From contig JAQBTG010000010.1 of NCBI GenBank assembly GCA_027624955.1, positions 32,505-96,504 on the forward strand: DNA of 64,000 bases, written 5' to 3'. Positions within the stretch are counted from its first letter, which is position 1. Every line of letters begins with the position of its first letter. A program made the position numbers and the translations under genes. Origin of the DNA: Pseudomonadota bacterium (GTDB taxonomy: Bacteria > Pseudomonadota > Alphaproteobacteria > UBA828). The notes below the pieces were generated by a model. That model was not told the origin of the DNA. It worked only from the letters and a program-made list of their open reading frames with translations, and did no database searches. Below, piece by piece: positions 1 to 9,659 of the stretch.

Positions 1-36
1 ACTCGGGTCGATTCAAAACTATTTGATAATAAATGA
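1..36 (+). CDS. 3' tail of an upstream gene, probably TatD-family hydrolase (partial)
   Basis: Frame 1 is open from the window edge to TGA at 34-36 and encodes TRVDSKLFDNK. The Leu-Phe pair close to the C-terminus resembles the end of TatD-family metal-dependent DNases. The stop overlaps the next start codon as ATGA (33-36), the usual sign of translational coupling. In alphaproteobacteria a tatD gene commonly precedes this type of metallo-hydrolase gene. Only eleven codons are visible, so the family name is an inference from context. Confidence 0.4.
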   Translation, partial: TRVDSKLFDNK

Positions 37-797
37 ATATAACGATTTTAGGTTGCGGCACTTCATCCGGTGTTCCGGCGCTGGGCTGTGACTGCGCCGT
101 ATGCCGATCGGACGATCCCAAAAACCAGCGCCGGCGCGTATCGATCGTGGTGGAACAAGGCGATACGCGGCTTCTGGTCGATACATCGCCGGACCTTCGT
201 GCCCAATTGCTCGATACCGAAATTACGCATTTGGATGGCGTGCTTTACACCCATGCCCACGCCGATCATCTACATGGCCTCGACGACCTACGCTCGGTAA
301 ATTTCAACATGGACCGAGCGATCGACGTATGGGGCAGCAAAGCGACGCTGAACATGATTCAAGAGCGCTTCAGCTACGCATTTCAGCCGATCGGTAGCTG
401 GTGGAGCCGCCCGAGCCTGAATGCACATGTGCTGCCGCACGGAAACACGATCAAGATCGGCGATATATCGATTTTGGCATTTGACCAAATTCATGGCCGC
501 GCCGTTACGAGCGGTTTTAGATTCGGCGATGCCGCATATTCCACCGATGTGAAGGAATTCCCCGATTCCAGTTTCGAGGCGCTCAAAGGCATCAAACTCT
601 GGATCATCGATTGCGTTGGCTTTCAGGAACATCCGACCCACGCGCATCTTGATCTCACTCTCGATTGGATTGCGCGGGTGAATCCCGATAGGGCAGTTCT
701 CACCCATATGTCGCATCAATTTGACTACGAGGACCTCCTGGCGCGACTACCAAATGGAGTGGAACCCGGATATGACGGTATGACACTGCAACTTTAA
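33..797 (+). CDS. MBL-fold metallo-hydrolase, PhnP-like
   Basis: A 254-residue metallo-beta-lactamase-fold hydrolase, predicted cytoplasmic. The metal-binding motif is H74-A-H76-A-D78-H79, with a further metal-ligand region at THMSH near residue 228. An N-terminal CxCxxC cluster (C19, C21, C24) matches the extra structural zinc site known in PhnP, the phosphoribosyl cyclic phosphodiesterase of phosphonate breakdown. No phosphonate genes are visible, so in this lineage the protein more likely acts as a general cyclic phosphodiesterase. The ATG overlaps the stop of the upstream partial gene, which fixes the start. The exact substrate is unknown. Confidence 0.85.
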   Translation: MNITILGCGTSSGVPALGCDCAVCRSDDPKNQRRRVSIVVEQGDTRLLVDTSPDLRAQLLDTEITHLDGVLYTHAHADHLHGLDDLRSVNFNMDRAIDVWGSKATLNMIQERFSYAFQPIGSWWSRPSLNAHVLPHGNTIKIGDISILAFDQIHGRAVTSGFRFGDAAYSTDVKEFPDSSFEALKGIKLWIIDCVGFQEHPTHAHLDLTLDWIARVNPDRAVLTHMSHQFDYEDLLARLPNGVEPGYDGMTLQL

Positions 798-930
798 GTC
801 CGGAGCGAAATAGAAAATCATCGAAATTAATAAAGCTGCATAAAATCAACGACATAGTATGATTTTCAAATGTCTAACCAATACTATTAATTTTCCATAA
901 TATATATTATGCGCACTTAGGAAATTCTAG

Positions 931-1731
931 ATGAGTAAGAATATAGGAGCATTGTTGGATGTCATGACCCGACTCCGAGACCCTGATTCAGGCTGCCCCT
1001 GGGATATCGAACAAGATTTCAAATCCATTGCCCCTTACACGATCGAAGAAGCCTATGAGGTCGAACAAGCGATCCAGGATTCCGACATGGACGCGCTGCG
1101 CGATGAATTGGGCGACCTCCTCCTGCAAGTGGTCTATCACGCTGAAATGGCCCGCGAAGCCGGCGCATTCAATTTCGACGATGTTGCCGCAGGCATCTCC
1201 AACAAAATGATCCGCAGGCACCCGCATGTGTTCGCCGATACAAAAATCAACGACGCAAATCACCAAAGCCTGGCCTGGGAAACACTAAAGGCCAATGAGC
1301 GCTCGGTGCAGGCGGAAGGAAAAAATACAGCAGCGAGTGCACTTGACGGCGTCGCCTTGGCCCTCCCCGCCCTGATGCGCGCGGAAAAATTACAAAAGCG
1401 CGCCGCACGCCTGGGATTTGATTGGCAGGAAACCGCGCCGGTCATTGAAAAAATTGCTGAAGAGCTGGCCGAAGTCGAGGAAGCCAGATCCGAGGGCGGA
1501 AACAATGAGAAACTCAATCTCGAATGCGGCGACCTGCTATTCGCCTGTGTAAACCTTGTGCGGCACATGGGAATCGATGCCGAATATGCGTTGAGACAGG
1601 CAAACGCGAAATTCGAAAAACGTTTCCGCCGCCTTGAAGCGTTGGCAGCGGCCGACAATCAAAAGCCTGAGAAAATGTCGTTGGAAGAACTCGAACGAAT
1701 TTGGCAACGGGCCAAGAAGGAAGAGAACTAA
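931..1731 (+). CDS. mazG: Nucleoside triphosphate pyrophosphohydrolase MazG
   Basis: A 266-residue all-alpha NTP pyrophosphatase that hydrolyses (d)NTPs to NMP and pyrophosphate, cleaning the nucleotide pool. Two MazG repeats are visible. The first carries the Mg-binding pattern E39-E40-x-x-E43 followed by E59-x-x-D62 (DELGDLLLQVVYH). The second has the degenerate equivalent ECGDLLFACVNLVRH near residues 190-205. Length is normal for the two-domain bacterial form. The ATG is preceded by AGGAA at a suitable distance. It stands alone after an AT-rich 133-bp gap that presumably holds its promoter, and it converges on groEL. Confidence 0.95.
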   Translation: MSKNIGALLDVMTRLRDPDSGCPWDIEQDFKSIAPYTIEEAYEVEQAIQDSDMDALRDELGDLLLQVVYHAEMAREAGAFNFDDVAAGISNKMIRRHPHVFADTKINDANHQSLAWETLKANERSVQAEGKNTAASALDGVALALPALMRAEKLQKRAARLGFDWQETAPVIEKIAEELAEVEEARSEGGNNEKLNLECGDLLFACVNLVRHMGIDAEYALRQANAKFEKRFRRLEALAAADNQKPEKMSLEELERIWQRAKKEEN

Positions 1732-1780
1732 TCCCTTCCCCTCCCCGCTGCGCAATATTCAGGACGCTGCCCTGGTAAAA

Positions 1781-1814
1781 GGAAAAAGGACCGGCATCAA
1801 ACGATGCCGGTCCT
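1781..1814 (-). terminator. Rho-independent terminator of groES-groEL
   Basis: A perfect 12-bp stem (1787-1798 paired with 1803-1814) closes a 4-nt loop. Read on the minus strand it is followed directly by TTTTTCC. It lies 37 bases past the groEL stop. On the plus strand no T-run follows, so it serves the minus-strand operon. Confidence 0.9.
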
Positions 1815-1850
1815 AAATTCGAAATATGCCAAGCCAAGTATTGGCGGGCC

Positions 1851-3548
<1,698 letters not shown>

Positions 3549-3563
3549 AGTGTTACGCCTGCT

Positions 3564-3851
3564 TTACTTGATGATTCCCATGATGTCGGATTCCTTCATG
3601 ATGAGAAGTTCTTCACCATCAAGTTTGACTTCGGTGCCACCGAACTTGCCGAATAATACGCGGTCACCTTTTGATACGTCCAAAGAATGAATTTTTCCAT
3701 CTTCGTCCCGTGCACCGGGCCCGACCGCGAGAATTTCGCCTTCTACGGGCTTTTCCTTAGCAGAATCAGGAATAATGATTCCGCCCATTGTTTTCTCATC
3801 CACAACGATACGGCGAACCAAGACACGATCTTGTAACGGTCTGATATTCAT
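3564..3851 (-). CDS. groS: Co-chaperonin GroES
   Basis: A 95-residue co-chaperonin that caps the GroEL ring. The start [14 protein letters not shown], the mobile-loop region around [15 protein letters not shown] and the end ESDIMGII are typical of GroES and the length is standard. It is the first gene of the groES-groEL operon, 73 bp downstream of a CIRCE element. Confidence 0.97.
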   Translation of the reverse strand: MNIRPLQDRVLVRRIVVDEKTMGGIIIPDSAKEKPVEGEILAVGPGARDEDGKIHSLDVSKGDRVLFGKFGGTEVKLDGEELLIMKESDIMGIIK

Positions 3852-3923
3852 GGTGTATCTCCCACCAAATTCTGCGAGGCGAGAGCCTCTGATTCAAATT
3901 GCGCTAATCTCTCGGCGCGGTTA

Positions 3924-3950
3924 TTAGCACTCCGCGCCGATGAGTGCTAG
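3924..3950 (-). promoter_or_regulatory. CIRCE operator (HrcA binding site)
   Basis: The inverted repeat TTAGCACTC-N9-GAGTGCTAG (3924-3932 and 3942-3950) differs from the CIRCE consensus by one base. It lies just downstream of the -10 of the groES promoter, so HrcA bound here would block transcription, with release on heat shock (established for CIRCE). hrcA itself is not in the window. Confidence 0.95.
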
Positions 3951-3954
3951 GCGT

Positions 3955-3984
3955 TATATACGGACGCAGGCCTCGCCCTGTCAA
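3955..3984 (-). promoter_or_regulatory. Sigma-70-type promoter of groES-groEL
   Basis: On the minus strand TTGACA (3984-3979) and TATATA (3960-3955) are separated by 18 bp. The predicted transcription start falls in or next to the CIRCE repeat, the expected layout for an HrcA-repressed chaperonin operon. Confidence 0.8.
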
Positions 3985-4036
3985 CCGGATAGCTAAAACG
4001 AAGGCTAAACTCTTGAATTTAAGCCGGGTTTCGGCT

Positions 4037-5329
4037 CTATCGGCCAATTCTTCGGAGCCGACCCAGGCGCTCTACGTCAGCCGGTGTGAGGCTCACCCGA
4101 AAATGAGCGTGCAAATCATCGTCTGACCTGTTCAGGACTTCGCCATGGCGGTAGAGCCAAGCAATTGTCGCGCCGTCCGTCAGATTAATCTTGGGCGTCA
4201 CGATCTCTCTGTCAGCCGACAATTCCCGGTCAATCAAGCTCAAGAGGCGCTCCAGCCCTTCGCCCCGGAGCGCGGAGATGGGCACAGATGAACTACTCTG
4301 CTCGGTTACTGCGGCGAGATGATCGCGCGTAGCCTTGTCGAGCAAATCCGATTTATTGTGAACTTCGACGAGCCCGGCTTTTACGTTCTCTTCGAGCCCC
4401 AATTCCGCAAGAACCGTATGGACATCGCGCCGCTGCTGCGCGGTTTCAGCGTGCGAAATGTCGCGAACGTGAAGAATGAGGTCGGCTTCGCTCACCTCTT
4501 CCAAAGTTGCGCGGAATGCGGCCACCAGATCGTGCGGAAGATCCGAAACGAAGCCAACTGTATCGGACAGAATCACCCGACGTCGCGACGGCAGCGTCAA
4601 ACCGCGCATGGTGGGGTCGAGGGTCGCGAACACTTGGTCCTTTACCTCGACTTCCGCACCGGTCAACTGGTTGAACAGGGTAGATTTCCCGGCGTTGGTA
4701 TAGCCCACTAGGGCGACCACGGGGTGGGGCACCCTGTGACGCGCCGCGCGGTGAAGTGAGCGCGTCCGCGCGACTTCATTCAATTCACGCTTTAATCTGG
4801 CGATACGATCGCGAAGTTGGCGTCTATCAGATTCGATCTGTCTCTCGCCCGGACCACCGAGAAAGCCGAACCCGCCGCGTTGGCGCTCCAAATGGGTCCA
4901 AGACCGCACCAGGCGGCTGCGCTGGTAAGAAAGCGCGGCCAGTTCGACTTGTAATTTGCCTTCTCGCGTGCGCGCCCGGGCGCCAAAAATTTCAAGAATA
5001 AGGGCCGTTCGATCGATGACCTTGCAATCCCAAGCGCGCTCCAAATTCCGCTGCTGCACAGGACTGAGTGTGCCATCAACAATGACAATCGCCGCGTGAT
5101 TCGCGACAACGATTTCGCCGATTTGCTCAACTTTACCGGAGCCGAACAAGGTCGCCGGGCGGATGCGCGGTATCGGAACGACGGCGCGATACGCGATTTC
5201 CAGGCCAATAGCGCCGGCCAGACCAACTGCTTCCTCGAGCCTAGCTTCACAATCGCGAGCAGCGGTATTATTATTCGCCGTCGATTGCCCACCATTACCA
5301 ACGTAATTGCGCCGTCTTTTTGGCGGCAC
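4037..5329 (-). CDS. hflX: Ribosome-associated GTPase HflX
   Basis: A 430-residue GTPase of the HflX family, which binds the 50S ribosome and splits stalled or stress-inactivated ribosomes. Visible motifs: N-terminal HflX domain with ATLFGSGKVEQI, coiled linker with RQIESDRRQLRDRI, G1 VGYTNAGKST, G3 DTVGF and G4 NKSD. The first standard start codon is GTG at 5329, with no good ribosome site. However, the frame stays open upstream to 5413 and encodes VIACVIHPD, which looks like the conserved first strand of HflX. An ATT at 5398 preceded by AGGGA (8-nt spacing) could be the real start, giving 453 residues. Last gene of the dat-hfq-hflX run. Confidence 0.93.
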   Translation of the reverse strand: MPPKRRRNYVGNGGQSTANNNTAARDCEARLEEAVGLAGAIGLEIAYRAVVPIPRIRPATLFGSGKVEQIGEIVVANHAAIVIVDGTLSPVQQRNLERAWDCKVIDRTALILEIFGARARTREGKLQVELAALSYQRSRLVRSWTHLERQRGGFGFLGGPGERQIESDRRQLRDRIARLKRELNEVARTRSLHRAARHRVPHPVVALVGYTNAGKSTLFNQLTGAEVEVKDQVFATLDPTMRGLTLPSRRRVILSDTVGFVSDLPHDLVAAFRATLEEVSEADLILHVRDISHAETAQQRRDVHTVLAELGLEENVKAGLVEVHNKSDLLDKATRDHLAAVTEQSSSSVPISALRGEGLERLLSLIDRELSADREIVTPKINLTDGATIAWLYRHGEVLNRSDDDLHAHFRVSLTPADVERLGRLRRIGR

Positions 5330-5409
5330 ATCCGGATGAATGACACAGGCGATAACCGGCGTGGCGATATTTCCTGGGCTCGCAGTGTCAGGGGAAATGG
5401 GCGGCGTCC

Positions 5410-5670
5410 CTAATCATCCTCTTGCCCATTTTCATCGTCGCCGGAATCAAAGAGCTGAATCGGCTGACCGGGCATCACCGTCGATATGGCGTGCTTATAC
5501 ACAAGTTGCGAATGGTTATCGCGTCGCAAGAGCACACAAAAATTATCGAACCAGGTGATCACGCCTTGCAATTTTACACCATTCACCAAAAATATGGTGA
5601 CCGGCATTTTGACTTTGCGCACGTGATTTAGAAACACGTCCTGAAGGTTCTGTGATTTGTCACTAGGCAT
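5410..5670 (-). CDS. hfq: RNA chaperone Hfq
   Basis: An 86-residue Sm-like hexameric RNA chaperone that pairs small RNAs with mRNAs. The Sm1 region ([22 protein letters not shown]), the [17 protein letters not shown] stretch and the Sm2 motif YKHAIST are all present. The acidic tail (DDENGQEDD) is short, as usual in alphaproteobacteria. It lies directly upstream of hflX and 276 bp downstream of dat, a gap likely to hold its own promoter. Confidence 0.98.
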   Translation of the reverse strand: MPSDKSQNLQDVFLNHVRKVKMPVTIFLVNGVKLQGVITWFDNFCVLLRRDNHSQLVYKHAISTVMPGQPIQLFDSGDDENGQEDD

Positions 5671-5946
5671 GGCTTATTCCCCCGTTTCTTTTCTGCTCTT
5701 ATTGCGGCCCGAACCTTTCTGTCGGACCAAAACAGCTGCCAATTTGACGGCGCGCCGAATTTCCTTGCCGCATTCACTAACTATATGGGTGTTTACGCCA
5801 CAGCGACAAATAATTGGCAGCACCAAGAAGTAACATTTTCCGGAGCGAACCCGCCGTTCGCGACCCTCATTGGCTCCAACACGGCTGCGGAAGCTGCGTC
5901 TGCTGCCATTTTGGGCGGTGCGAAACTAATCTACCGGCCGCAGCAT

Positions 5947-6810
5947 TTATTCGTTTGAGCCGGCGCCTCGGCAATAATCGAGATAAAGAGCGCGCAGACG
6001 GCGAGTGACCGGGCCCGGCGCACCATCGCCGATCACGCTCCCATCGATCCCGATGATTCCGCGAACGAACGATGTCGTACTGCTTAAAAAAGCTTCCGGA
6101 GCCGCCAGCGCTTCGGCCAGAGAAAACGGCCGCTCGATGACCTCCATCCCGTGCTCGCGTGCTAGTTCAAGGATGGTCGCGCGGGTTATTCCACCCAATA
6201 TATTGTTATCCAGCTGGCGGGTCACGATATTGCCGTCGCCGTCGACAATCCACGCATTGGTCGAGGAACCCTCGGTCACGAAGCCATCCGCGTCAACCAG
6301 CCAGGCTTCGTAGGCGCCCTTCTCGCGCGCCTCTTGTTTGGCGAGCACATTGGGCAACAAGGATATCGATTTCACATCGCGGCGTAGCCAACGGATATCT
6401 GCGACGCTGACGACTTTAGCACCGGAATCGTCATCTGCGTTGAGCGGCCATTCAACGGCGCGCGCGGTCATCACCAGCGCGGGCTTCACATTTTTGGGAA
6501 ACGGATGATCCCGGCGCGAAACGCCGCGCGAGACTTGAATGTAGATTATTCCATCGCGCACGCGGTTACGGCGGAGGGTCTCGCGGCAGACCGCGGCGAA
6601 CGGCCGGTCCAGCATCGGCATCGGCATTTGCAGCTCGCCTAGCGAGCGCTTGAGACGCGCAAGGTGGCCGTCCTCATCAATTATCAGGCCTCGGAAAATG
6701 GCGGCTACTTCGTAAACACCGTCGGCAAATTGGTAGCCGCGGTCCTCGACATGGATTTGCGCCTCCGCATGCGCAACATACTGGCCGTTGACATAAGCTA
6801 TTCTTGACAT
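5947..6810 (-). CDS. dat: D-amino-acid transaminase (class IV aminotransferase)
   Basis: A 287-residue fold-type-IV PLP enzyme that moves amino groups between D-amino acids and 2-oxo acids, supplying D-alanine or D-glutamate for peptidoglycan. The PLP lysine is K147 (DVKSISLLPNVLAKQ), with the phosphate/cofactor motif TEGSSTNAW and the early YQFADGVYEV strand of D-amino-acid transaminases. Length is normal. It sits 15 bp after trkA in the ntr-trkA-dat-hfq-hflX order common in Rhodospirillales-type genomes. A related but distinct class IV enzyme lies at 37950-38846. Confidence 0.92.
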   Translation of the reverse strand: MSRIAYVNGQYVAHAEAQIHVEDRGYQFADGVYEVAAIFRGLIIDEDGHLARLKRSLGELQMPMPMLDRPFAAVCRETLRRNRVRDGIIYIQVSRGVSRRDHPFPKNVKPALVMTARAVEWPLNADDDSGAKVVSVADIRWLRRDVKSISLLPNVLAKQEAREKGAYEAWLVDADGFVTEGSSTNAWIVDGDGNIVTRQLDNNILGGITRATILELAREHGMEVIERPFSLAEALAAPEAFLSSTTSFVRGIIGIDGSVIGDGAPGPVTRRLRALYLDYCRGAGSNE

Positions 6811-6825
6811 CCGCGTTTCATATCC

Positions 6826-8202
6826 TCAAAAGAATTCGAGACTGACAGCAAACAATTTTTCGAGTTTTCGCACCGCCGAAGCAGCGGCGAATACCACGAC
6901 CCGATCATGCGCGGCGATGACCGTGTCGCCGCGCGGAATGATGACCTCGCCGCCGCGCAGAATGGCGCCGATCAGAATGCCATTCGGCAGCTTGATTTCA
7001 TTGAGAGGTTTACCGACAAGGGGCGAAGTTTCCAGCGCTTCGGCTTCAACGATCTCCGCTAATCCATCGCGGATCGATTGAATGCCCAATATTCGCCCGC
7101 GGCGAATTCTTTGCAGAATAGTGGATATTGTCGACTCACGCGGGCTGACCGCGACATCCACTCCAAGCGTGCCCATGAGGGGCGAATAATTCGAACTGTT
7201 GACCAGAGTAATGGCGCGCTGGCAACCGGCCCTTTTCGCAAGAAGCGACGCCAGGATGTTCACTTCGTCATCATTCGACACAGCAATGACGGCTTCGGCC
7301 ATGGCAATATTCACTTCCCCCAGAATATCGCTGTCCAAGGCATCACCATGTATGACGGTGGTGCCGGAAAGATTTTCCGCCAAATATTGCGCGCGCTTGG
7401 CGTTCACTTCGATGATCTTAAGATTCAGTTCGGGATGCGCTTCTTCCAAATCGCGCGCCAGAAAAAGGCCGATGTTTCCGCCGCCGACAATGACCATGCG
7501 GCGCGCCTTCTTTTCCTCATGCCCGAATACCGCCATCGAACGGTCTACATGCTCGGTGTCGGCAACGAAATACACTTCGTCACTGACCAACATTTGGTCG
7601 TCGCCGCGTGGGACGATCAATTTATCTCCGCGCATGATTGCAAGAACGACAATATTAAGGTCTGGAAAAATTTCGGTCAGCTGCCTGAGCGGCGTATTGA
7701 CGATCGGACAGCCATCCTGGCACCGCACCGCAATAACGCGAAGTCGGCCATCGCCGAAAGGCAACATATCGAGAGCGCCTGGCACCTCAAGGCGCCGTTC
7801 AATCGCGTGCGCCACTTCGATTTCAGGCGAAATGATCAGATCAATTGGCAAATGATCGGGGCTGTAGAGATCTGCCCATGCTGGCAACAGGTAACTCTGA
7901 TGACGAATTCGCGCGATCTTTTCCGGTACGCCAAATATGGAATGCGCGACTTGGCACGCGACCATATTGACCTCGTCGGAATAGGTCACAGCGATTACCA
8001 TATCAGCATTTTTTGCGCCCGCCTCATCCAGCACGTCGGGCAGCGAAGCGCCGCCGACGAGGCAGCGGACCTCAGCGCTCTCAGAGAGCTTTTGCAAGAT
8101 CACCGGATCACTGTCGATCACTGTGACATCATTGGCTTCACCCGCAAGCTGACGCGCAATGCTTGAGCCGACCTGCCCGGCGCCACAAACGATTACCCTC
8201 AC
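6826..8202 (-). CDS. trkA: Trk potassium uptake system peripheral protein TrkA
   Basis: A 458-residue cytoplasmic regulator of the TrkH/TrkG potassium channel. Two RCK modules are visible: RCK_N with GAGQVGSSIARQL at residue 7 and a second Rossmann motif VGGGNIGLFLARDLE near residue 240. Each is followed by an RCK_C domain (for example PRGDDQML and PRGDTVIAAHDRV). This is the full-length duplicated form. The membrane subunit TrkH is not in the window. The gene lies 19 bp downstream of ntrX, a conserved neighbour in alphaproteobacteria. Confidence 0.96.
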   Translation of the reverse strand: MRVIVCGAGQVGSSIARQLAGEANDVTVIDSDPVILQKLSESAEVRCLVGGASLPDVLDEAGAKNADMVIAVTYSDEVNMVACQVAHSIFGVPEKIARIRHQSYLLPAWADLYSPDHLPIDLIISPEIEVAHAIERRLEVPGALDMLPFGDGRLRVIAVRCQDGCPIVNTPLRQLTEIFPDLNIVVLAIMRGDKLIVPRGDDQMLVSDEVYFVADTEHVDRSMAVFGHEEKKARRMVIVGGGNIGLFLARDLEEAHPELNLKIIEVNAKRAQYLAENLSGTTVIHGDALDSDILGEVNIAMAEAVIAVSNDDEVNILASLLAKRAGCQRAITLVNSSNYSPLMGTLGVDVAVSPRESTISTILQRIRRGRILGIQSIRDGLAEIVEAEALETSPLVGKPLNEIKLPNGILIGAILRGGEVIIPRGDTVIAAHDRVVVFAAASAVRKLEKLFAVSLEFF

Positions 8203-8221
8203 CGCACGATGCCCCGTTTGG

Positions 8222-9655
8222 TCATGATCGATCTAATTCCTCGCCGACACCCGCTCTGTCGCGCGACCGGTCCGAATCAGTCAAATTTAAACCTTTTAAT
8301 TTGCGGTGAAGCGCCGACCTCTCCATCCCGACAAACTGCGCAGTACGCGATATATTGCCGCCAAAGCGGCTGAGTTGCATCGCCAGATATTCCCGCTCGA
8401 AGACTTCTCGCGCCTCCCTTAGGGACAGGGCCATGATTTCGCCAGTCCATTGATTGCTCGTCATTTCAGTTGCCGCAGCGCCGAGTTCTGGCGGTAGCAT
8501 CACCGCTGTGACAACGTCCTTAGACGTGCCGGGCGACATAATCAACAGCCACTCGATGACATTTCGTAATTGACGCACATTGCCGGGCCAATCGCAGGAT
8601 TGCAGAACAGCCATGGCTTCCGCTGCAATTTCTCGCGGCGGCAGACCGGAGGATTCAGCGGCGCGCTGCATGAAGTGACGCGCCAATTCGGGTATGTCAT
8701 CGCGACGATCACGCAACGCCGGAATCGCAATCGGAACCACATTCAAACGGTAGAAGAGATCCTCGCGAAAACGCTTGGCCTTTATTTCCTCGGCAAGATT
8801 CCTGTTGCTTGCCGCGATCACGCGCACATCCACCTCAACGCGGGTGCTACCGCCCACACGTTCAAACATCTGCTCCTGAACCACGCGCACCATTTTGCCC
8901 TGAGTTTCCAGCGGCATGTCAGCAACTTCATCAAAAAATAATGTGCCACCATGTGCCCGTTCAAATGTTCCGATCCGCCGCGCGCTATTGGAATCGGGAT
9001 ACCCCTGTTCGGTGCCAAACAATTCCATCTCGAGGCTGTCAGGCCGCATCATCGCCGAGTTGACGACAACAAACGGCCCGCTCTTGCGATGAGAATTTTC
9101 GTGGATTAGCCGCGCGATAACTTCTTTTCCGGAACCGGCCGGCCCCGAAATCATGATCCTGCTCCCGGTTGGCGCAATTTTCATGACCGCCGCTTGCAGG
9201 CTGGTAACGGCGGATGATTCCCCAATTAAGTTGGGGGGCGGCCCGACGCGCAGTTTGAGCTCGGTATTCTCGCGCCGCAACTCCGCCGCTTCCAGCGCGC
9301 GGGTAACTTGCAGCAATAGCCGATCCGATTTGAACGGTTTCTCAAGAAAATCATAGGCGCCCAATTTTATTGCCGCGACGGCGGTCTCAATATTGCCGTG
9401 TCCGCTAATCATGATAACCGGGAGCTCCGGATGTTTGCGGCTCAACAGCTTGAGCAACTCCATCCCGTCCAGGTCGCTGCCTCGCAACCAGATGTCCAAA
9501 ATCACCAGAGCCGGCGGCGGACTGGCCTCAAGCATTGCCAGTGCTGCCGCACTATCCCCCGCCACACGTGGATGATAACCCTCATCTTCCAGGATGCCCG
9601 CGACCAACAAGCGGATATCTTTTTCGTCATCAACGATGAGGATGTCGTGCGACAT
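8222..9655 (-). CDS. ntrX: Nitrogen response regulator NtrX
   Basis: A DNA-binding response regulator, partner of NtrY, that responds to nitrogen and redox state. Domains: receiver with phospho-acceptor Asp in VILDIWLRG, AAA+ region with a Walker A-like SGPAGSGKE and Walker B TLFFDEVAD, and a Fis-type HTH (ISRTAQFVGMERSALHRKLK). The sigma-54 contact loop GAFTGA is replaced (FGTEQGYPD), as is typical of NtrX, so it is unlikely to activate sigma-54. I chose the ATG at 9655 because it begins MSHDILIVDDE right after the ntrY stop; an in-frame ATG at 9673 is also possible. Confidence 0.95.
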   Translation of the reverse strand: MSHDILIVDDEKDIRLLVAGILEDEGYHPRVAGDSAAALAMLEASPPPALVILDIWLRGSDLDGMELLKLLSRKHPELPVIMISGHGNIETAVAAIKLGAYDFLEKPFKSDRLLLQVTRALEAAELRRENTELKLRVGPPPNLIGESSAVTSLQAAVMKIAPTGSRIMISGPAGSGKEVIARLIHENSHRKSGPFVVVNSAMMRPDSLEMELFGTEQGYPDSNSARRIGTFERAHGGTLFFDEVADMPLETQGKMVRVVQEQMFERVGGSTRVEVDVRVIAASNRNLAEEIKAKRFREDLFYRLNVVPIAIPALRDRRDDIPELARHFMQRAAESSGLPPREIAAEAMAVLQSCDWPGNVRQLRNVIEWLLIMSPGTSKDVVTAVMLPPELGAAATEMTSNQWTGEIMALSLREAREVFEREYLAMQLSRFGGNISRTAQFVGMERSALHRKLKGLNLTDSDRSRDRAGVGEELDRS

Positions 9656-9659
9656 TTCT

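Noticed and set aside
5632..5958. A stop-free plus-strand frame across the dat-hfq gap (first ATG 5785, 57 residues, ending LIYRPQHLFV) and, on the minus strand, a Cys-rich frame (CRCGVNTHIVSECG) ending just before hfq
   Set aside because: Both look protein-like but overlap each other, lack good start signals and codon bias, and I recall no conserved gene here. The 276 bp more likely hold the hfq promoter.
7078..8166. A 362-residue plus-strand frame opposite trkA
   Set aside because: It lies entirely within trkA on the other strand, is rich in His, Arg and Gln as expected for antisense of GC-rich coding DNA, and has no family motif.
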